A stretch of DNA of 46,599 nt, taken from JAHFKM01 sp035655455. GTDB taxonomy: Archaea > Nanobdellota > Nanobdellia > SCGC-AAA011-G17 > GW2011-AR18. How positions within the stretch are numbered: the first letter of the stretch is position 1; every line of letters begins with the position of its first letter. The notes beneath the pieces were generated by a model. The model did not search any database, was not told the origin of the DNA, and saw only the letters and a program-made list of their open reading frames with translations. Positions 22,406-28,945 of the stretch are shown here, piece by piece. Made by a program: the position numbers and the translations under genes. The stretch covers positions 1-46,599 of the forward strand of contig DASRUL010000021.1 of the NCBI GenBank assembly GCA_035655455.1. The letters run 5' to 3'.

Positions 22406-24352
22406 TTAAGTGAATTCAAAATCATGAATTTGTAATTTAGATCTTAAGTTCTCTAATCCACTTTGATAAATTTGATAAACTCTTGATTCAGTAATTCCAA
22501 AGATCTTTCCTATTTCCCTCATTTTCAACCCTTCAATGGTATACAAAAGAATTATCTCTCTTGTTCTTCTTGATAGTTTTCTTAAAGCATCTTTCAATAG
22601 AGATTTATTTTTTGAGTCTTTTATTTTTACTAATGGATCAAACTGTTCGCCCGTGATGTCCTGAAATTCTTTCTCAGTTAATTCCTCTAAAGATAATTGA
22701 TTAGAAGCATTAACCAAAGTTTCTATCTCAGATATTTTATCTAAACTTAATCCTGCCACGACAGCAACTTCTTCATCAGAAGCATCTAATCCAGAAGATA
22801 ACATTTTTTTTCTTATTTCATCTACTGCCTTTTTCTTACTTCTTGTTGAACGAGATACATTGTCTATTTTTCTTAAATAATCTTTTATTGCCCCATCAAT
22901 CCTTACCTTAGCGTAAGCCCCAAAATTATCATTTAAGTCCGGATTATACCTTCTAATAGAATCTTCAAATCCAACCCATCCTTCGCTTATTAGATCATCA
23001 ACGTCAATATATGAGGGTACTCTTCTTGCTATGCTATAAGCGGACTTTTTAACTAATTTTAAACCTAAAGTCTCTAAATCAACATCTTCTAAATGTTTAT
23101 TTCTTATTTTTTTATTGCTTCTATTTGTATTCTCCGTCTCTCCCCCTCCTTCAGCGACAATTTGCTTCAGAGGTTTTTCTTGATATGTTTGCTCTTCTGT
23201 TTTTCCACAAAATAATAATCTTCTTATTTCCCCATAGGTTTTTCCTGTATGTTGAACTGCTCTTAATACAAAATCTCCTACGTCAAAATTAGGATCAAGA
23301 TTAGAACCTCCAAGAATATATTCAAGAGGAATAAATGGATCTTCTACCACAGATCCAATAGAACTTTTTTCATCCTCTTCTCCTCTTAAGGCTCTGGATT
23401 TTATTTCGCCACTTGTTATTCCGAACGTCTTTAAGTTTCTATGACATGTCGCTCGGCTAACATTCAATAATTCTGAAACTCTGCATATACCCCCTTTATT
23501 TTGAACTAAAAATCCTTCATGTGCGACTCTAACTAAATCTTTTGTCGAGTTATTTCTATAATAAATTCTAAGAATTGTTTCTGCAGGATCGTGATGCTCT
23601 TGCTTTCCTTTTATCTGAGGAACTCCTTCTAATTCGGATAAATCTCTTGAAATTCCAAACTCTTTGAATTTTCTATAGGCAGTTGCTCTTCCTATTCCAA
23701 AAAATCTTGCAAACAAGGCTAGGTTATTGTCAAGCTTTTTTAAAAATTCACGATGTGCTTGTTTTATAACTTCTTCTGCATTTGGATGTCGATATCTTAC
23801 CTTAAGAATAAATTCTTCAGGGGTTATTTGATAATAAGGTTCACTCGGAACTTGTGCTTCTTCTCTTTTCGAATCTTCTTTTTTGTATTCTATTCCTACT
23901 CTTTGTGAAGATGCCTGACCAAAATTAGCATATAAAACATCCCATAAAATTGGATTCAAGAATCTCATTGATATTCCAGACACAGAAGGAATTCTGCCTT
24001 CTTGTTTTAATGCTTCGACTCTTTCTTTCACGATTTTAGAGTCTAAATAAACTCCACCCAATCTTTCTAAACTTTTTATATCGCTAATGCTTAGTTTTGT
24101 ATCTAAATTTCCACTTAATCCATCGTATTGATTTAATGCTTGCCCAATAATTGAAGCTCCAAAATATCTTGTATCATCTTGAGAAAATTCATATAATGGA
24201 AAACTTCTATCTAAAACATCTTCTGGAATTCCTCTTTTGGTTAATGCTGTTCTTGAATAGGTTTCTAAAGGATGCAATTGGCTTAACTGTAATTCTAAAA
24301 TAGGAATATCTTCTCTGTCTTCATGTTTGCGTAAAGGAACTACCTTGCCCAT
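22406..24352 (-). CDS. Bacterial-type sigma-70 family protein with duplicated Fis-like HTH arms
   Basis: A 648-residue protein whose C-terminal 220 residues align by eye with FliA/WhiG-type sigma factors. Region 2 is at about 430-505: LVKKSAYSIARRVPSYIDVDD, LISEGWVGFEDSIRRYNP (the core-binding 2.2 helix), FGAYAKVRIDGAIKDYLRKID (2.3-2.4). Region 3 is at 505-545, including DASDEEVAVVAGLSLDKI. Region 4 is at 583-640, with a final HTH MREIGKIFGITESRVYQI. The N-terminal 430 residues are unusual. They hold two homologous units (176-235 and 254-313), each ending in a Fis-like HTH (GIGRATAYRKFKEFGIS; NVSRATCHRNLKTFGIT). Archaea normally initiate with TBP and TFB. Base composition is AT-rich compared with its surroundings (16 of 60 G+C at 22441-22500 by hand count). 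Whether it binds archaeal RNA polymerase is unknown. Confidence 0.85.
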   Translation of the reverse strand: MGKVVPLRKHEDREDIPILELQLSQLHPLETYSRTALTKRGIPEDVLDRSFPLYEFSQDDTRYFGASIIGQALNQYDGLSGNLDTKLSISDIKSLERLGGVYLDSKIVKERVEALKQEGRIPSVSGISMRFLNPILWDVLYANFGQASSQRVGIEYKKEDSKREEAQVPSEPYYQITPEEFILKVRYRHPNAEEVIKQAHREFLKKLDNNLALFARFFGIGRATAYRKFKEFGISRDLSELEGVPQIKGKQEHHDPAETILRIYYRNNSTKDLVRVAHEGFLVQNKGGICRVSELLNVSRATCHRNLKTFGITSGEIKSRALRGEEDEKSSIGSVVEDPFIPLEYILGGSNLDPNFDVGDFVLRAVQHTGKTYGEIRRLLFCGKTEEQTYQEKPLKQIVAEGGGETENTNRSNKKIRNKHLEDVDLETLGLKLVKKSAYSIARRVPSYIDVDDLISEGWVGFEDSIRRYNPDLNDNFGAYAKVRIDGAIKDYLRKIDNVSRSTRSKKKAVDEIRKKMLSSGLDASDEEVAVVAGLSLDKISEIETLVNASNQLSLEELTEKEFQDITGEQFDPLVKIKDSKNKSLLKDALRKLSRRTREIILLYTIEGLKMREIGKIFGITESRVYQIYQSGLENLRSKLQIHDFEFT

Positions 24353-24373
24353 TGCTACAATCCTTAATTTTAG

Positions 24374-24385
24374 GTTTTAAATAAA
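24374..24385 (-). promoter_or_regulatory. Archaeal-type TATA box before the sigma-like gene
   Basis: Minus-strand TTTATTTAAAAC is centred about 27 bases before the ATG at 24352, inside the 36-base gap after the upstream gene. The sigma-like gene therefore appears to be transcribed from its own TBP/TFB promoter. Confidence 0.45.
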
Positions 24386-24388
24386 TTG

Positions 24389-26320
24389 TTATATTTGAAT
24401 TTGTGATAAAGACTCTCTAGGAATCATCCCTAAAACAACATGGGGTTTTAATTTTTCTCCTATTGCCCTATAAGCGTCATCGATAGGAAAACCATTTCCA
24501 GTTAATTCGTGTATTGCTGTATTCTCATCTAAATAACCTATTGAGCCCATAAATTGTTTTCTTTTGGATTCTTCGGACATTGTTGATGCCCAATTATGTC
24601 TCAATGATTTTGATAGTGTATAAAAATCATGAGGGGTTATTAATAATCTATCTCCCTGGAGTGCGCCCCTATCTTTGATTAAACCTGCTTGTTTCATATA
24701 ATTGATTAAATTTCTATCTGCTCCCATTGTTCTAGGATCTAATAATAAATCTTGAGCTGCTGTTTCCAATTCTACTGGACCCATCACTAAATCCATTGCT
24801 GAGTATAAAACTAATGCTGCGAATGGAGTAACTGCTAAATCTCTTCCATTCATCCTTTTTAATAGTTCAGGCAAATCTGCACATCTTCTTTGAACATTTT
24901 TTGGACTTCTTCCAAAAATACTCGAAAGTCTGTTAATTCCTATTAAGCTGTCTAAGGTAAAAACTTCTTCACCAACAGAAATCATATTTCCATCAATAAC
25001 TTTAGAAGAAACTAATTTCTCTAACTTTCTTCTATTAAATTCTGGTTGATAAACTTCAACTGTTTTTTCAGTTGCTTTTCTTTCGCCTTCGCCAGTATAA
25101 ACAATTGAATATCTTATTGATTCTGCTTCTTCATATTCTGCCGCAGGTAATTTAACTTCTCCATTTCTTTTACTTGTAGGTTCTATTTTTGGTTCTTCAG
25201 CAACTTCTAATCTGGGCGCTTCTCTTGTTGATATCGTCGAAGGGTTAGATTGAGCAACAATTTCTCCTTCGTAAACTATTTTTCCATTTCTTAGGTTTTC
25301 CATCACTTCATCGAATATTCCATAGAAAAATTGTTTCTGGCCTTGCCTTAACACTCTAGGATTTCTTTGTGTCTTATATTCCATGCCTTTTTCAAATAAG
25401 CCTTGTCTTTGTACTTCCCTAACTAAAGACATCTCTGCACCATAAAGAGAGGCTAGTTGTGCTAAATTCAATCTATCATAAATTGATGGTGTGGCAGAAT
25501 CAAATAATTGGATTTTTAAAACATTAGCAGCGGTAATACCCTTCTTTATTGGAATATTGTTGGTTCTAACATATTGCACTAATGATCCTGCTGTTTTGCC
25601 TAAAATTTCCGCGGCTTGGCCATATTTAAAAGTATTATCTGGTCCATAAGTTCTTCCTTCTAAAACTACTTCTGTTTTGCTTGGAATAATAAGTCCTCGA
25701 GAAGCTAATTTAATTGCTAAATTATCTGCTAATTGTCTTCGATAAATTTCTACTGGACATTCTATTATAGGTTTGGCTTCTTCTCTTTCAACAACCGGTT
25801 CTAGTTTTATAGCAACTTTCGCTTCTAAAGTTTCTATAGCTTTTGGTTCTTCTTTGGTTTCCGGATCTTCAACAGCCAATGCTTTCCGTATTTCTAATTC
25901 TAATGCTTGTGTTTCTTGTGGTTCAGGAGTTTCAATTGTTGGTGCAACATATAAATTTTTTTTAACTTCCGTTTGTAATGTTGCATTTGTTGCAGCAAGA
26001 CTTACTGCACTAATCCCAAGAATTTCTAATCTTCCACAGTGCTGGATATAATACATAAATATTCTATCTTGCTCTTCTCTCAAAGAAGCAAGTTTAAAGT
26101 TTCCCATTGGAATTTTATTAGCAGAGACTCTTGCATTATCTTTACTCCATAAAACTTCAACTTCAGCAAGAAGTACTCTTCCATCGCTTCCGACTATTGG
26201 AAGTTGGGATTTGTATTGATCTTCAAAAGCTCTTTCTAAAAAATACTCTAAACATTCCCCATCAAGATGTTCAACTAAAGATTTTACTCTTAAATCTTGT
26301 TTATTATTGCCTTTTGACAT
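24389..26320 (-). CDS. Large multi-HTH protein of unknown function
   Basis: I do not recognise this 643-residue protein. Residues 1-115 form a globular N-terminal part, 125-185 an acidic Glu/Pro/Ala linker (EPQETQALELEIRKALAVED), 193-275 a module with an HTH-like stretch (YGQAAEILGKTAGSLVQYVR), 283-312 another (LNLAQLASLYGAEMSLVREV), 355-420 a second charged linker, and 430-500 a module that resembles the first (INRLSSIFGRSPKNVQRRC). C-terminal helices follow to residue 643. The repeated short helix pairs look like DNA-binding or protein-docking units. It precedes the sigma-like gene by 36 bases on the same strand and shares its AT-rich composition, so the two are probably one inherited unit. 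Partnership with the sigma-like protein is inference. Confidence 0.75.
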   Translation of the reverse strand: MSKGNNKQDLRVKSLVEHLDGECLEYFLERAFEDQYKSQLPIVGSDGRVLLAEVEVLWSKDNARVSANKIPMGNFKLASLREEQDRIFMYYIQHCGRLEILGISAVSLAATNATLQTEVKKNLYVAPTIETPEPQETQALELEIRKALAVEDPETKEEPKAIETLEAKVAIKLEPVVEREEAKPIIECPVEIYRRQLADNLAIKLASRGLIIPSKTEVVLEGRTYGPDNTFKYGQAAEILGKTAGSLVQYVRTNNIPIKKGITAANVLKIQLFDSATPSIYDRLNLAQLASLYGAEMSLVREVQRQGLFEKGMEYKTQRNPRVLRQGQKQFFYGIFDEVMENLRNGKIVYEGEIVAQSNPSTISTREAPRLEVAEEPKIEPTSKRNGEVKLPAAEYEEAESIRYSIVYTGEGERKATEKTVEVYQPEFNRRKLEKLVSSKVIDGNMISVGEEVFTLDSLIGINRLSSIFGRSPKNVQRRCADLPELLKRMNGRDLAVTPFAALVLYSAMDLVMGPVELETAAQDLLLDPRTMGADRNLINYMKQAGLIKDRGALQGDRLLITPHDFYTLSKSLRHNWASTMSEESKRKQFMGSIGYLDENTAIHELTGNGFPIDDAYRAIGEKLKPHVVLGMIPRESLSQIQI

Positions 26321-26342
26321 CCAAGAAAGATTGTTAGAAAAT

Positions 26343-26353
26343 CTTTTAAAACT
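26343..26353 (-). promoter_or_regulatory. TATA box of the multi-HTH gene
   Basis: Minus-strand AGTTTTAAAAG lies 25-30 bases before ATG 26320; a second candidate (CTTATAAAC) lies about 50 bases upstream. Confidence 0.4.
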
Positions 26354-26451
26354 TCCCTTATTTGTTGTTTATAAGTGTGAAGTGAACTCCTAAAGCGGGG
26401 CACCTAGAAAAGATTCTTAAAAGAGTAAAAAAAGAAAAAGATGCAAGAGGT

Positions 26452-26706
26452 TTATTTCTTGCACATCCAGCATCCCATGAAGAACTTTTTCATTCCCCAA
26501 AGAATTAAGACGACTGCTGCGGTTGTGTCGAGGGTAAGTCTTCCGAGCCAGAGTAGTACTCCAAGCAGGACGAGCAAGAGCCCCCAGACGATGACCCATG
26601 ATCCACAGTGGCAACTACTGCCTGATGCGCCGCACATCGTGCACATATTTTTCGAGCCCATCATAGGCATTTTCATGTCCATTGTCATTTTTCTCTTTTT
26701 TGCCAT
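26452..26706 (-). CDS. Small two-helix membrane protein with Met/Cys-rich N terminus
   Basis: An 84-residue protein. The first 35 residues are Met-, Lys- and Cys-rich (KMPMMGSKNMCTMCGASGSS, then CHCG), with C-x2-C and C-x-C pairs that could bind metal. Two hydrophobic helices follow (about 37-55 and 59-72), and the end is CWMCKK, another Cys pair. A strong Shine-Dalgarno-like GGGAGGTG sits four bases before the ATG and a TATA box (GATATTTATC, minus) about 29 bases before it. No named family recognised; metal handling is only a guess. Confidence 0.75.
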   Translation of the reverse strand: MAKKRKMTMDMKMPMMGSKNMCTMCGASGSSCHCGSWVIVWGLLLVLLGVLLWLGRLTLDTTAAVVLILWGMKKFFMGCWMCKK

Positions 26707-26728
26707 AATGCACCTCCCTTTTTTTGCT

Positions 26729-26740
26729 AGATAAATATCT
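26729..26740 (-). promoter_or_regulatory. TATA box of the small membrane protein gene
   Basis: Minus-strand AGATATTTATCT is centred about 29 bases before ATG 26706, so any leader would be very short despite the Shine-Dalgarno-like sequence at 26711-26718. Confidence 0.4.
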
Positions 26741-26838
26741 CCATTTTTCTTGTGGGCGGGGGTTTAAATGCTTTTTGGATGTGGATGTTGGAATAGTGTT
26801 GTTGAAAAGGAAGAAAAATAAAATTGATAAAGAAGATA

Positions 26839-27750
26839 TTAGGCGGGAACTGTTTGTAGGGCAGTTTCTACTTCTAAAGCGGAGTACCTTGTGCAAGTGT
26901 CTCTCAATTGTGGGTTGGTGATGTTCTGACAGAGAGAGGGATCGCGTTTGAGCGATGCGACCTGATCGTAGCATTGATCGCGAGATTGGGGGTGAGAAAT
27001 TTTGCCGCAGACCGTTGCGTCTTGTGTGTGAGTGGCGAGCGATCTATAGCATTCGTCTTGACGATCACTTACCTTCTCGCAGAGTGCAGGATTGCGAGCT
27101 GCTTGTGCGAGAGTTTCATAACATAGTTCTTTAAGGGAAGCATCTTCTAAAGTATCACAGAGTTTCGAGTCTTTGGTAAATTTAGCGACGTAAAAGAAGC
27201 ATCTGGATATGGTAGTTTTATAAAAAGGATCATCTAGAGGGATATTTTCACAAATGGCAAGGTCTCCTGTGACCGAAGCGACACGAAGAGTGCATTCAGT
27301 TCGAGCTTCATTGCTAAGACTATCACAAATTTTTAAATCACGAGTTGCTACAGCGACTTCGATATAACAGAATTCTTTAGTGGTATAAGGAGACCGCATC
27401 TCAGTTTTAGACGCACTAAAAAAAGGAGTTTTAATGTTTCTTCGGGTTTCTTCTTTGATCTTATCGCAATAAATAGTGTCTTTAAGCGCTTTTGCGATAT
27501 TGATGTAGCAATAGTTTCTCGATTCTAAAGTTTTAATTTTCTCGCACAGTGCTGGTTCAGGTATGGTTGCAGTGATATTGAGGTAGCATGGTTCTTTGTA
27601 CCTATCGCGAAAGAGTTTTGCGCAAAGTGCTGGATCTTGTGTTTCTAACGCCTTCTGAAAAGTGGCCCTGTCTTCTCTCTCTGAGGTGTAAGCGCAGCCT
27701 GAGAGCATGAGGAGAAAGGTGATTGCGAGAATAAAGACGAGTTTTTTCAT
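26839..27750 (-). CDS. Lipoprotein with about nine two-Cys tandem repeats
   Basis: A 303-residue exported protein with a signal peptide ending in lipobox LMLSGC, so Cys19 is probably lipid-modified. The mature part is a tandem array of 25-35-residue units of the pattern D-x3-C-(E/D)-x-I/L ... x-C-Y-x-x-V/I-A, for instance ALCEKIKTLESRNYCYINIA, KLCDTLEDASLKELCYETLA and ALCEKVSDRQDECYRSLA. About nine units can be counted. Paired Cys per unit suggest a helical solenoid pinned by disulfides, comparable to Sel1-like arrays in shape though I cannot assign it to that family. The TATA box (GGATATATAATT in plus orientation) lies about 27 bases upstream. Function unknown; an extracellular binding scaffold is inference. 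Confidence 0.82.
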   Translation of the reverse strand: MKKLVFILAITFLLMLSGCAYTSEREDRATFQKALETQDPALCAKLFRDRYKEPCYLNITATIPEPALCEKIKTLESRNYCYINIAKALKDTIYCDKIKEETRRNIKTPFFSASKTEMRSPYTTKEFCYIEVAVATRDLKICDSLSNEARTECTLRVASVTGDLAICENIPLDDPFYKTTISRCFFYVAKFTKDSKLCDTLEDASLKELCYETLAQAARNPALCEKVSDRQDECYRSLATHTQDATVCGKISHPQSRDQCYDQVASLKRDPSLCQNITNPQLRDTCTRYSALEVETALQTVPA

Positions 27751-27770
27751 TGCTTCATTCTTTGAGAAGG

Positions 27771-27782
27771 GGATATATAATT
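27771..27782 (-). promoter_or_regulatory. TATA box of the lipoprotein gene
   Basis: Minus-strand AATTATATATCC is centred about 27 bases before ATG 27750. Confidence 0.5.
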
Positions 27783-27822
27783 GTTGCTTTTTAATGAGGA
27801 TTTTTCCTTAATCAAAAAAGAA

Positions 27823-27951
27823 TGGTGGGCCCGAGGAGATTTGAACTCCCGACCTCCCGATTTCAGAGTCTGACGCTGATAAAGTCAGTTTTATCAGTCG
27901 GTTGAGCGAATCCTGAGATTCTGTGCTCCAGCCAGACTAAGCTACGAGCCC
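27823..27951 (-). tRNA. tRNA-Ile(GAT) with two introns, CCA encoded
   Basis: On the minus strand the acceptor GGGCTCG/CGGGCCC, T arm GGGAG-TTCAAAT-CTCCT and variable AGGTC are clear. Removing two introns restores a perfect anticodon stem CCCGA/TCGGG around CTGATAA (anticodon GAT). Intron 1 (27902-27922, 21 bases) lies between tRNA positions 27 and 28, within a bulge-helix-bulge made by GAGC-ACA-GAATC and GATTC-GCTC-AAC. Intron 2 (27862-27891, 30 bases) is at the canonical 37/38 site, with a relaxed central helix (CTGA against TCTG, one U-U mismatch). Discriminator A is followed by CCA in the DNA (27823-27825). TATA box at about 27975-27986. Confidence 0.85.
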
Positions 27952-27974
27952 GCATTGAATGGGCGAGTTAAACA

Positions 27975-27986
27975 ATTTATAAAGAT
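27975..27986 (-). promoter_or_regulatory. TATA box of tRNA-Ile
   Basis: Minus-strand ATCTTTATAAAT is centred about 29 bases before the tRNA 5' end at 27951. Confidence 0.5.
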
Positions 27987-27988
27987 TT

Positions 27989-28693
27989 CTAGGAATGATC
28001 ATGATAGTACTGATACTTCGAAAGGTGTTTAGGATTGTGAGGTTCAATCAAATCAAACCATTTGTGCATCATTGGAACACCTCTTACTGAAATGCGATAG
28101 AGTGGTAGCCAAGTAGGTTTATTTTCTCTTTTGGATAAATAGCAAGTAGAACGCATATTCAACTCTTTTAGGAGAGAGTTCAATTGAAGAGCTAAAGGAG
28201 GAGAAGTTGTTCCAATTTCTATTCGAGGATATAACCCTCCATATTTAGGTTGGAGGTATAGCATTCCGTCTGTATCGAAAATTCCGCGAATTACGGAGCG
28301 AATATGATCCTCTTTAGTAAGGAAAAGAGAAGGAATTTGGATATTAAGTTTTCTTCCGAGCGGCAGACCTAAAATTTTGTGTTTGAAGTTAACAAGATCA
28401 TCTGACCATTTTTGAAATCCGTGAACGCCTGTAGAAGGCATATCTCTTAAGGAAGGATTTAAGTCATAAAGTTTAGGGTAGAGAGTAGCTATAAGTTTAG
28501 TGTAGTAGGGTTTATCATCGATTAAATGACCTCGCAAAGCATAGCTTCCTTTAAGTTTATCTCGATTTTTATAAAAGTTCATAGTTCCATCTCCGATATG
28601 CGCGCCAGTTTCTTCGGCAAGAAGTTCATCGATTTTTTCAGGGAGAGAGATTTCTCCTTTTAATAATGGGAGTTTAAAGAGATCTAGTTTCAT
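27989..28693 (-). CDS. LAGLIDADG homing endonuclease-like protein
   Basis: A 234-residue protein with two dodecapeptide motifs: LAEETGAHIGDGTM at about residues 28-41 and IRGIFDTDGMLYL at about 138-150, each with the acidic catalytic residue (Asp in GDG and TDG). This is the two-motif monomeric LAGLIDADG layout. It stands alone with its own TATA box (28713-28723, about 25 bases upstream) and lies exactly between two intron-rich tRNA genes. It is not inside an intron or intein reading frame. A role in mobility of nearby introns is inference; a repurposed regulator is the alternative. Confidence 0.85.
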   Translation of the reverse strand: MKLDLFKLPLLKGEISLPEKIDELLAEETGAHIGDGTMNFYKNRDKLKGSYALRGHLIDDKPYYTKLIATLYPKLYDLNPSLRDMPSTGVHGFQKWSDDLVNFKHKILGLPLGRKLNIQIPSLFLTKEDHIRSVIRGIFDTDGMLYLQPKYGGLYPRIEIGTTSPPLALQLNSLLKELNMRSTCYLSKRENKPTWLPLYRISVRGVPMMHKWFDLIEPHNPKHLSKYQYYHDHS

Positions 28694-28712
28694 GAGGTAA
28701 ATAATGAATGAA

Positions 28713-28723
28713 GATTTATAAAG
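28713..28723 (-). promoter_or_regulatory. TATA box of the LAGLIDADG gene
   Basis: Minus-strand CTTTATAAATC is centred about 25 bases before ATG 28693, nearly identical to the tRNA-Ile promoter element. Confidence 0.5.
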
Positions 28724-28764
28724 AAATGGAAGAAGAATCCGTAAAATTTCCGGATAAGAAAAGG

Positions 28765-28908
28765 CGCCCCGGGACAGACTCGAATTCGACGGTATATTTT
28801 ACCTCTGTCGACCCCATGATTTCTGCTCAGTAAGTAACAGTTTCACAGGTCTTAGGAGAACACATGTGCTCTACCTGTTGCTCCCTTAGCGGTCTGAGCT
28901 ACCGGGGC
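28765..28908 (-). tRNA. tRNA, probably Arg(TCT), with three introns
   Basis: On the minus strand the acceptor is GCCCCGG/CCGGGGC with discriminator G and no CCA (CCT follows). Three insertions must be removed. Intron 1 (28878-28893, 16 bases) is in the D loop between positions 15 and 16: GCTC-AGA-CC..GG-GAGC-AAC forms a bulge-helix-bulge, and removal gives D arm GCTC-AGCAGGTA-GAGC. Intron 2 (about 28822-28856, 35 bases) is in the anticodon loop; removal gives CATGT-GTTCTAA-TCATG (anticodon TCT, with a T-T mismatch at 31/39). Its exact ends are ambiguous by a base or two. Intron 3 (28785-28804, 20 bases) lies between 53 and 54: CGAC-AGA-GGTA..TACC-GTCG-AAT; removal gives T arm GACAG-TTCGAGT-CTGTC. 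The mature tRNA is 73 bases including discriminator. Isotype is tentative. Confidence 0.8.
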
Positions 28909-28929
28909 ATATCTTAATGCAAAGTTGGT

Positions 28930-28941
28930 TATTTTAAAAAT
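28930..28941 (-). promoter_or_regulatory. TATA box of the three-intron tRNA
   Basis: Minus-strand ATTTTTAAAATA is centred about 27 bases before the tRNA 5' end at 28908. Confidence 0.45.
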
Positions 28942-28945
28942 CTTT

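Noticed and set aside
26386..26889. Two 20-base segments 17/20 identical (26386-26405 and 26870-26889, both ending CTAAAGCGG-G-ACCT)
   Set aside because: The second is inside the lipoprotein coding end; no flanking similarity extends the match, so chance or a minor duplication is more likely than an insertion-site signature.
26724..26921. Plus-strand 65-codon frame over the lipoprotein 3' end
   Set aside because: It overlaps the end of a well-supported gene and has no promoter or family features.
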